Origin: Chromatiales bacterium | GTDB lineage: Bacteria; Pseudomonadota; Gammaproteobacteria; Chromatiales; Chromatiaceae | Direction of reading: 5' to 3' | DNA length: 6,640 nt | NCBI GenBank assembly: GCA_024639625.1 | Contig: JAHEIA010000075.1 | Span: 2,806-9,445 of the forward strand | Shown: positions 1 through 4,946 of the stretch, piece after piece | Layout: each line of letters begins with the position of its first letter | How positions within the stretch are numbered: the stretch's first letter is position 1 | Notes under the pieces: model-generated | What the model was told of the DNA's origin: nothing | The model's database searches: none | Seen by the model: only the letters and a program-made list of their open reading frames with translations | Program-made: the position numbers and the translations under genes

Positions 1-171
1 GTAGCAACAATTGGTTCTGCAACATTCATCACTTCAGTGTAGCGTTCATCATAGATTTTTTCAACCCATTTGATTTCATCTTTTGTGACAGTAACTTCTT
101 CATTTTCCACGTTTTTAGCACGGATTTTTGAGAGTTTATATAACAGATCAATGACTTTATCTTCTTCTTCC
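1..171 (-). CDS. Fragment of an unrelated AT-rich gene, partial at both ends
   Basis: On the minus strand this stretch reads without a stop in one frame and gives a highly charged, soluble-looking peptide, with segments such as EEEDKVIDLLYKLSKIRAK and DEIKWVEKIYDERYTEVMN. It contains many AAA, GAA and GAT codons, unlike the GC-rich codons of every other gene here. The frame runs off the window at base 1 and passes into unrelated GC-rich sequence at about base 170, with no credible start codon. I do not recognise the family and assign no function. The composition and the charged, helix-prone sequence would suit a low-GC bacterium or a phage, but that is inference. The piece is probably foreign to the rest of the window, either as a chimeric assembly end or as a recombination product. 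Confidence 0.45.
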
Positions 172-606
172 TGTGTAGCCTGTGGTTTCGTCCTGTTCCT
201 CAATGTAGCGACTGCGGTCGCTGTGCTCGCCGTCTGCCGAAGGACGATCTTGGTCACGCTACGCGCCGCGCAGCCGGGGCGCGGAAGCTTGGATCTCCCT
301 GGGGGATTCGTGGATCATGCGGAGACCGCCGAACAAGCTTTGCGTCGAGAACTGCTGGAGGAACTTGGCTTAGATCTGGAGCCGGGTGCGTTGCGTCTAC
401 TAGGCACCTATCCGAACATCTACCCCTATCGCGCCATGGTCTACCGTACCCTCGATTTGGTCTACCTCGCGGAATTCGATGAGTTCCCCCTGCTCCGGCC
501 TGCGGACGATGTAGCAGCCGCGCGCTGGATTCCGCTTTCCGAGGTCGAGCCGGCTGATTTCGCCTTCGAATCGATCCGTGCAGCGCTAGCGGACTTCCTG
601 TCCTGA
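172..606 (+). CDS. Nudix hydrolase, 5'-truncated
   Basis: This encodes the body of a Nudix (MutT-like) hydrolase, a family that cleaves nucleoside diphosphates linked to another moiety. The Nudix box is complete at bases 304-372: G-x5-E-x7-RE-L-x-EE-x-G-L, including the RELLEELG core that binds the catalytic divalent metal. Before it lies CVACGFVLFLNVATAVAVL, which resembles the second half of the N-terminal zinc ribbon (CxxCGF) of zinc-ribbon Nudix proteins. The first CxxC pair and the native start, normally some 20-35 residues earlier, are missing. Upstream the frame stays open by chance through AT-rich DNA, with ATG codons at 70 and 151, but those residues show no family resemblance. The gene is therefore truncated at its 5' end, either by a chimeric join or by a real rearrangement. 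The substrate cannot be deduced. Translation ends at TGA 604-606. Confidence 0.8.
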   Translation, partial: CVACGFVLFLNVATAVAVLAVCRRTILVTLRAAQPGRGSLDLPGGFVDHAETAEQALRRELLEELGLDLEPGALRLLGTYPNIYPYRAMVYRTLDLVYLAEFDEFPLLRPADDVAAARWIPLSEVEPADFAFESIRAALADFLS

Positions 607-640
607 AGCGTTTGTTCTGCCGGGCCCCGCAGACACGCTT
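606..640. terminator. Hairpin between convergent genes, possible bidirectional terminator
   Basis: The dyad starts at the last base of the Nudix stop codon. Outer arms AAGCGT (606-611) and ACGCTT (635-640) enclose inner arms TCTGCCGGG (616-624) and CCCCGCAGA (625-633), which pair at 8 of 9 positions; a few bulged bases separate the two stems. It lies in the 69-bp gap between the Nudix gene (+) and the EF-hand gene (-), where a shared terminator would be expected. Neither side has a clear T tract, so intrinsic termination is uncertain. Confidence 0.4.
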
Positions 641-675
641 GCTGCGCGCTGCAGGGCCGTCGACTGCCGATTGGC

Positions 676-999
676 TCAGCGTTGCGGGGGCTGACCGTAG
701 TTTCCGGACTGGCCTGAGCCGCCTCCCTTCTGCTGCATCTGCTTACGCATCTGTTCCATGCGCTGCTGCATCTCCTTGTGGAAGGCTTCGGCCTCGTCGG
801 CGCTGATGTACCCGTCGCCGTTCTTGTCCATCTGCTGGAACTGCATGTCGGTCGGTTTCCGGAATTCTTCCAAGCTGACCTTGTCGTCTTTGTTGGCGTC
901 CATTTGTTGCATGAACATCTTCGCCGGATCCGGCTGTTGCTGTTGCGCCGCGAGAGGGGTGGCGACCGCAAACAGCAAGACTGCAAAGCACTTCTTCAT
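676..999 (-). CDS. Small exported EF-hand calcium-binding protein
   Basis: The 107-residue product begins with a typical Sec signal peptide, MKKCFAVLLFAVATPLAA, with probable cleavage near residue 18, so the mature protein should be periplasmic or secreted. Two EF-hand loops follow. Loop 1 has D34, N36, D38, K40 (backbone position), S42 and E45. Loop 2 has D58, N60, D62, Y64 (backbone position), S66 and E69, with the canonical DxNGDGxIS pattern. Both carry the side chains expected to coordinate Ca2+. The C-terminal third is rich in Gln, Met and Lys (residues ~76-91, likely a helix) and ends in a flexible Gly/Ser/Gln tail. The start at 999 is preferred over an upstream in-frame ATG at 1062 because it is preceded by a strong AGGAGG and opens the signal peptide. 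The partner and exact role are unknown; short two-EF-hand exported proteins of this type are common in proteobacteria. Confidence 0.85.
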   Translation of the reverse strand: MKKCFAVLLFAVATPLAAQQQQPDPAKMFMQQMDANKDDKVSLEEFRKPTDMQFQQMDKNGDGYISADEAEAFHKEMQQRMEQMRKQMQQKGGGSGQSGNYGQPPQR

Positions 1000-1007
1000 G
1001 ACGCTAT

Positions 1008-1013
1008 CCTCCT
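1008..1013 (-). promoter_or_regulatory. Ribosome binding site of the EF-hand gene
   Basis: On the minus strand this reads AGGAGG, separated by 8 nt from the ATG at 999-997. It fixes the start of the EF-hand protein at the signal peptide rather than at the ATG at 1062. Confidence 0.8.
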
Positions 1014-1066
1014 GGGAGTTTTTGCCAAAATGGCCAAGAACCGTGTCCTGTTTGAAATCCACACGC

Positions 1067-1072
1067 AGTATA
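1067..1072 (-). promoter_or_regulatory. Possible -10 element for the EF-hand gene
   Basis: The minus strand reads TATACT, within the locally AT-rich run TATATACT, about 68 nt upstream of the ATG. It matches a sigma70 -10 well, but the hexamer about 17 nt upstream (CATGAT) is a poor -35. The large palindrome at 1095-1124 lies just upstream and overlaps the -35 zone, so a regulator bound there could control this promoter. This is inference from position only. Confidence 0.35.
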
Positions 1073-1081
1073 TAGTGTATG

Positions 1082-1132
1082 CGGATGCCATCATGTTCGA
1101 CAGCCCCTCGAGGGGCTGTCGAACCTCATCCG
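1082..1132. repeat. Large dyad with a perfect 30-bp palindromic core
   Basis: The core at 1095-1124 is perfectly palindromic, with arms GTTCGACAGCCCCTC and GAGGGGCTGTCGAAC. Outer arms CGGATG (1082-1087) and CATCCG (1127-1132) also pair, giving an interrupted stem of about 20 base pairs. It lies between two minus-strand genes, 27 bp beyond the stop of the unknown gene (1159) and upstream of the EF-hand promoter region. There is no T tract on either side, so it is not a standard intrinsic terminator. It could be a REP/MITE-type element, an mRNA-end stabilising hairpin or an operator. With one copy in the window these cannot be told apart. Confidence 0.75.
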
Positions 1133-1158
1133 TGTAACGCCCCGGCGGCGAGAACCAC

Positions 1159-1509
1159 TCAAGAGGGCAGCGAAAGTTGCCCCAGAAACGCCTGCCGGGC
1201 TCGCCGCAATTTGGCCTGCGCGTGCTCGAGGGCCGCCGAACTCTTCGCCGAATGCAATTCTTCCAAGCACGCGAGACACGCCAGATGATAGGCATGAAAT
1301 GCGGCTGTCACGGACCGCGCCGACAGATTGCGGTCGGTCTGCGACGGACCCGGCGGAGTCTCCGCTTGCAGGGCCTGGACTTCGGCGGAGCGCGGCATGA
1401 GCCTTTGTTTCCCGTCCGACTCCCGGGTCGCGGTCAGTGGACCCGTACGACGGAAGGCCGCGTCCTGGAACACGAACCTTTCCCCTGGTGCGAGATCCGT
1501 GAACTTCAT
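1159..1509 (-). CDS. Conserved-looking hypothetical protein with an HxxHxxCxxC helix
   Basis: The product is 116 residues with no signal peptide or membrane segment. Residues 1-47 (MKFTDLAPGERFVF through PRSAEVQAL) look like a compact beta-rich module, including GPLTA and a conserved-looking MPRSA. A Pro/Ser/Thr linker spans ~50-65. Residues ~66-113 should form two helices. The first carries H72, H75, C78 and C81 at i+3 spacing, so all four fall near one helix face and could bind a metal or another ligand; this is inference. I chose the ATG at 1509 because the sequence becomes protein-like there, whereas the extension to an ATG at 1599 is low-complexity and Arg-rich. No good Shine-Dalgarno precedes 1509, which leaves the start uncertain. 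The gene follows the large signalling gene on the same strand but is separated from it by a terminator and about 400 bp. I do not know its function. Confidence 0.6.
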   Translation of the reverse strand: MKFTDLAPGERFVFQDAAFRRTGPLTATRESDGKQRLMPRSAEVQALQAETPPGPSQTDRNLSARSVTAAFHAYHLACLACLEELHSAKSSAALEHAQAKLRRARQAFLGQLSLPS

Positions 1510-1915
1510 CTGTGGGTCCCAAGCCGTATACAAAACATCAACACCGGCCTCACGGGTCCGCCCGCCGGAACTCGTGGGTTCGGGCAAGCGCCGCAACATG
1601 CATCCTGATGCCGGTGCAGAGAATACAAGGCCCGGAAAGCCGATTGCAAGGCAGGCTCGCTTGCGGCAGCGAGGACCCCAACGGGTCGTCGCGTCTTCTC
1701 CGCCAGTCGTCGCAAACAGCTCTTTCCCAGCGTCTCGGGCCGTTCCGCTCGAGGAAAGATCCCCTCGGCGCGCAGGAATTCCCGTCCCCGGACATCGGTC
1801 GCGGGCTCACTGCGGCGTGACAGGTGGCCGGATGGATTCGCGACCGTTTGCGTGGCCATTGGCGTGGCGTCCGGGTGCGGTCCGTTGCCCGGACTGGCCG
1901 CAAGCGGGCGCTTGG
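1510..1915. other. Roughly 400-bp stretch with no convincing gene
   Basis: Several frames stay open here on both strands, but the translations are rich in Arg, Pro and Ser and show no domain pattern; long open frames of this kind are expected by chance in GC-rich DNA. I see no tRNA-like fold, tandem repeat or clear sigma70 promoter. The promoter and leader of the hypothetical gene starting at 1509 should lie here, because the signalling gene upstream ends in a terminator. An undetected leader RNA or the remnant of a decayed gene cannot be excluded. Confidence 0.5.
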
Positions 1916-4759
1916 TCACACAAAAAAGGGCGCTTCGCCCTCGGCCGAGGAAAAGTTGCAATCCGGGCTTGGCCTCTGGATGAAGAAACCTTGCACATAA
2001 TCGATCTTCAGGCCCCACAGGGTGTTCAGCAAGCGCGCTTCTTCTACCCATGGCGCGATCACCAAGGCGCCCATATCGTGCGCCTGTTGCACCAGCGAGG
2101 AAACCCGAGAGGTTGCCTGTGGCCCTGAGGCCAGGGTGCGTATGAGTGCGGGGCTGAGTTTGAGGTAATCGGCTCGCAGGTGCTCCAACGTGCGGAATCC
2201 CTCGGGGCTTCCGGAGAAATCCCCGAGCAAAAGCGAGAAACCGAGGCCGCGCAAGCCGCGGGTCAGCTCGATCGCCTCGCGCAAATGACGGCTTGCCGTA
2301 TCGAGCTTGATCTCGAATGTCAGCCCGGCGGCGTCGATCGTTGCCGCTGCCTTCTCCTTTTGTATCCAGCCGAGCAACTTGTTATCGCAGACCGAGGAGT
2401 TTGACAGCTTTACAACGAAGCGCACCTCGTTTTCCGTCCGTCCCGATCTTTCTCGCATGACATGGAATATCCTCTGTATCACCCAGCGGTCCAATTCCGC
2501 ATCCAGTCCCAGCCGGGTTGCGTTGGGCAGAAACCGGGGCGGGGCGAGTAGTTCGTCGTTCGAGCCCTGCAAGCGCAACAGTACCTCGCAGAACGCCTGT
2601 GGCTGGCCTTGAAAAACCGCGATGGGTTGGTAGAGCAGGGAAAATCGGTTCCGCCCCATGGCTTCCCGCAGTCGCCGCTCCCACTCCCGGTCCTGTACGT
2701 CGGTTTTTTCTTTTTGTTCTGTGGTGAGTTGCATGTGACAGCGATTGCCACCCTCCGCCCTTGCCCGATCACGGGCTCGTGCTGCTTCGCGCAGTGCGCC
2801 CTCCGGGGTTCCGCTCGCTTGGAACATGCTTACCCCCACGCTGCAGGTGACCGTCGCAGTTTGTTCGCCGACTTCGAAGATCTGGCGATCGACGGCGAGT
2901 CGCACGGATTCCGCTCGCGCCTTCATTTGCTCCAGAGAGGCGCCTTCGACGAGCAGGACGAGATCCCCGAAATGGGTCAGCGCAAGAAAATCGCTGCTGT
3001 CCGCCTGCGCCAGCACCAACTGAGAGATATCCCGCAGGACCTGGTCCGCCCCCCGTAGGCCGAATTTCCTGCGTAGCGCTTCCACGCGATCGATGCCGAT
3101 ACAGAACAGGGAATAGCTGCCGCTGGCCGCCGTGACCGATGCTTGAGCCAGCTCCAAGCGCGCCAGCAGGTAGTTGTGATTGTAGACTCCGGCGAACTCG
3201 CACATTCGGTCCTCGTCCTGCACCTCCTGGCGGACCTTGTTCTTGAGCGTACGGATCCGGTGCAGGATTGCGGCGAGGACCCGCGGGTTGGTTTCTGTGG
3301 GCAAGATGCCTTCGCCGAGCTTGCGGGCCAGGATCTCCTGTTGTGGACTGGGCTTTGGCGCGGTGAACAAGATGGGAAGAGCGAGATATTCCTCCTGGTG
3401 CCGCAACATCTGCGCCAGGGCCATGCCCTCGGAGCCGGCCTCGTCGATTTCCAGAAGTAACAGATCCGGTTGTATCCGCGGCAGATCGACGAGCAGGTTT
3501 TCCGCTTTCGCAATCAGGTGTGCCTCGATGCCTTCGCCACGCAGCCTGGCTACACGCGCGCCCCCGTGCTCGACATTCTGGCTCAGTACCGCTACACGAA
3601 AGGCTGGATCGCCCCCCCGGTTCGTGATCTCTTCCAGCTTGCGCAGCAGTTGCTCCAGGTCGAGGGGCTTGGCGAAATAGGCGTCGCCTTGCGCGCGAAC
3701 CGCCTCCAGGCGGGCGGTAAGATCGGTACGTGCCGAGATAAAGATTACCGGTACCTGGTGTTTCAACCGTTTGCGGATCTCGGTGACGGCTTGCGGCCCG
3801 GCCAAGTCGCCTTCGGGGAACATCACGTCCATGATCATGGCGTCGGGGGTATCCTCATGCAGGGCCTCGCGTAGACCGCTCAGGGTGGAGAACGCCCGGA
3901 TGCGGTAGCCGAAGTGTTCGATCTGCAGCGATAGCTGCTGGGCAAGCTCGACGTCGTCTTCCACCAGAAAGACGAGTTGTCGGTGTTTTTCGGCAGCGGA
4001 TTCTATGCCTGCCGAGCGATGGCCCGCCGCTTCGGCATGGGGCGCTGGATCTTCTGCTCGGCAGGCTTGAGCCGCAGCGGCTGCCGCGAGTCTCTTGATC
4101 TTCCGCAGCTGCCTTTCCACCCATGGTTTGCGGGAATCGGCTGTGGGCTTTACCGGTTGTCCCGCGGGATGTAGGCAATCGTCGATCTCGGCCGCCGCGG
4201 CGCCCAACTCGGCGAAGCCGTAACTTCCCGAAATACCCCGTAACTGGTGCACCAGGCGCCGGAATTCCGCGGACGCGTCCACGTCCTGCCCTGGCCCAGC
4301 GATCCGCTGCCAAGCGGTCTCGATATGCGTGATGCGCGACGGCAATTGCTCGGCGTAGCGCCGGCGCAGCGACTCCATCTTCTGCTCCACCGATTCGCTG
4401 TTGCCCGTCGCTGCATGCGGTTTCGGCCTCGGTGCTGCCGCGATTCGTTTCCGATTGCCGGCCCCGGGATTGCTGGCCAAGTCGGCTTCCGGTAGCGCCC
4501 GGCGGAGCATCAGGATCTGTCTGCGGATGCGTTCGAGTTCCGGGTTATCGCCCGGAATCCCTCGGCTCTCGAGGGCTTGTAGTGATGTGGCTAGCTCCGC
4601 GGCTGCAGAACTCAGCGCCGGGTGCCCTGCCTTCTCGATCCTGCGCAGCAGTCCTACCATTTTAAGAAGATTGGCGCTGCGCCACTCGCTCGAGGCAAGA
4701 CGGGGTAAGCAGGATACGATTACGTCTACCGCGCTCGACAACTTGGTCCTATCGGACAT
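1916..4759 (-). CDS. HPt-REC-REC-GGDEF-EAL signalling protein with degenerate output domains
   Basis: The product is a 947-residue protein that appears soluble. Domains in order: a helical region (1-95) I do not recognise; an HPt domain (~125-200) with phospho-histidine H171 in the HQLRG motif; a receiver (~262-375) with E267/D268/D269, phospho-acceptor D311, S342 and K364 all present; a second receiver-like domain (~386-505) lacking the acidic pocket, with E437 in the acceptor position and T488 where Lys belongs; a GGDEF fold (~525-677) whose signature is FGDLV (597-601) and which lacks an inhibitory RxxD site; and an EAL domain (~690-930). The EAL domain keeps YQP (Q711), EVLLR (725-729), K867 and the YVQG of the C-terminus, but DDFG is GDFS (846-849), the NLS asparagine is K784, the second glutamate after FEI is lost, and the late Glu is P903. 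Cyclase and phosphodiesterase activity are therefore unlikely; nucleotide binding, as in FimX or LapD, remains possible. The ATG at 4759 is preceded by AAGGAA (2 nt away) and AGGAGG (13 nt away). Confidence 0.85.
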   Translation of the reverse strand: MSDRTKLSSAVDVIVSCLPRLASSEWRSANLLKMVGLLRRIEKAGHPALSSAAAELATSLQALESRGIPGDNPELERIRRQILMLRRALPEADLASNPGAGNRKRIAAAPRPKPHAATGNSESVEQKMESLRRRYAEQLPSRITHIETAWQRIAGPGQDVDASAEFRRLVHQLRGISGSYGFAELGAAAAEIDDCLHPAGQPVKPTADSRKPWVERQLRKIKRLAAAAAAQACRAEDPAPHAEAAGHRSAGIESAAEKHRQLVFLVEDDVELAQQLSLQIEHFGYRIRAFSTLSGLREALHEDTPDAMIMDVMFPEGDLAGPQAVTEIRKRLKHQVPVIFISARTDLTARLEAVRAQGDAYFAKPLDLEQLLRKLEEITNRGGDPAFRVAVLSQNVEHGGARVARLRGEGIEAHLIAKAENLLVDLPRIQPDLLLLEIDEAGSEGMALAQMLRHQEEYLALPILFTAPKPSPQQEILARKLGEGILPTETNPRVLAAILHRIRTLKNKVRQEVQDEDRMCEFAGVYNHNYLLARLELAQASVTAASGSYSLFCIGIDRVEALRRKFGLRGADQVLRDISQLVLAQADSSDFLALTHFGDLVLLVEGASLEQMKARAESVRLAVDRQIFEVGEQTATVTCSVGVSMFQASGTPEGALREAARARDRARAEGGNRCHMQLTTEQKEKTDVQDREWERRLREAMGRNRFSLLYQPIAVFQGQPQAFCEVLLRLQGSNDELLAPPRFLPNATRLGLDAELDRWVIQRIFHVMRERSGRTENEVRFVVKLSNSSVCDNKLLGWIQKEKAAATIDAAGLTFEIKLDTASRHLREAIELTRGLRGLGFSLLLGDFSGSPEGFRTLEHLRADYLKLSPALIRTLASGPQATSRVSSLVQQAHDMGALVIAPWVEEARLLNTLWGLKIDYVQGFFIQRPSPDCNFSSAEGEAPFFV
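1922..1940 (-). terminator. Intrinsic terminator overlapping the end of the signalling gene
   Basis: On the minus strand a GGGCG-AAG-CGCCC stem-loop (1940-1928) is followed immediately by TTTTTT (1927-1922). This is a textbook intrinsic terminator, but it lies inside the coding sequence: the stop codon TGA is at 1918-1916, after the T run. A second overlapping palindrome, CCTCGGCCGAGG (1939-1950), could compete with or extend the fold. Release at the usual 7-9 nt past the stem would fall just before, or at, the stop codon. Confidence 0.75.
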
Positions 4760-4772
4760 GGTTCCTTCGGCG

Positions 4773-4778
4773 CCTCCT
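4773..4778 (-). promoter_or_regulatory. Shine-Dalgarno-like site of the signalling gene, unusually far upstream
   Basis: The minus strand reads AGGAGG, 13 nt before the ATG at 4759, which is longer than usual. A second purine run, AAGGAA (4767-4762), lies only 2 nt before the ATG. No alternative ATG, GTG or TTG in frame sits at better spacing; the ATGs at 4837 and 4855 add low-complexity residues. The start is therefore probable, but initiation may be weak. Confidence 0.45.
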
Positions 4779-4793
4779 CGATCAAAGAGTCGT

Positions 4794-4821
4794 AGGGGCG
4801 GCACGGCGTGCGAGCGCCCCT
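4794..4821. other. Strong GC-rich hairpin in the leader of the signalling gene
   Basis: Arms AGGGGCG (4794-4800) and CGCCCCT (4815-4821) enclose a second stem, GCAC (4801-4804) with GTGC (4808-4811), leaving a GGC loop and a three-base bulge. This gives 11 mostly G-C base pairs about 35-62 nt upstream of the ATG at 4759. In the minus-strand mRNA it would form a stable leader structure. No T tract follows, so it is not a standard terminator. Confidence 0.5.
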
Positions 4822-4883
4822 CCTTGCCGCCATGCATCCTACCACCATGCACCAAGGATCAGTTGTTAAGTTCTGTGAATCCG

Positions 4884-4904
4884 AGGCCGCTGCCGCCGCG
4901 GCCT
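4884..4904. other. GC-rich inverted repeat in the divergent intergenic region
   Basis: AGGCCGC (4884-4890) and GCGGCCT (4898-4904) are perfect inverted copies separated by 7 nt. The dyad lies 12 bp left of the AT-rich palindrome at 4916-4935, between the two divergent signalling genes. It could be a regulator site or a short hairpin; nothing in the sequence decides which. Confidence 0.4.
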
Positions 4905-4915
4905 GGTCTTTCTGT

Positions 4916-4935
4916 GTTATAAAAATTTTTCTAAC
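4916..4935. promoter_or_regulatory. AT-rich palindrome over the likely promoter of the HD-GYP gene
   Basis: The sequence GTTATAAAAATTTTTCTAAC is a dyad of ten bases per arm with a single mismatched pair (4920/4931). It contains TATAAA (4918-4923), the best -10 candidate upstream of the ATG at 4947, and stands out as a very AT-rich patch in GC-rich surroundings. No good -35 is visible. It could be an operator, a promoter melting region, or both. Confidence 0.45.
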
Positions 4936-4946
4936 AAGAAATACGC

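Noticed and set aside
70..171. AT-rich start of the Nudix open frame as a genuine N-terminus
   Set aside because: Its residues (Ser/Thr/Phe-rich) do not resemble a zinc ribbon or other Nudix N-terminus, while the opposite strand has a better coding signature.
1095..1124. Palindrome as a standard intrinsic terminator
   Set aside because: No T tract follows the stem in either direction, so only a non-standard terminator, repeat or operator role is left open.
1506..2051. Minus-strand open frame covering the 400-bp gap
   Set aside because: Overlaps the EAL coding region in another frame, has no recognisable domain or ribosome binding site, and is low-complexity. A decayed gene is possible but not supported.
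1328..2128. Long plus-strand open frame (266 codons) across the hypothetical gene, the gap and the end of the signalling gene
   Set aside because: It is antisense to the end of the clear EAL-domain frame and to the small gene; the translation is rich in Arg, Pro and Ser with no domain, as expected for a shadow frame in GC-rich DNA.
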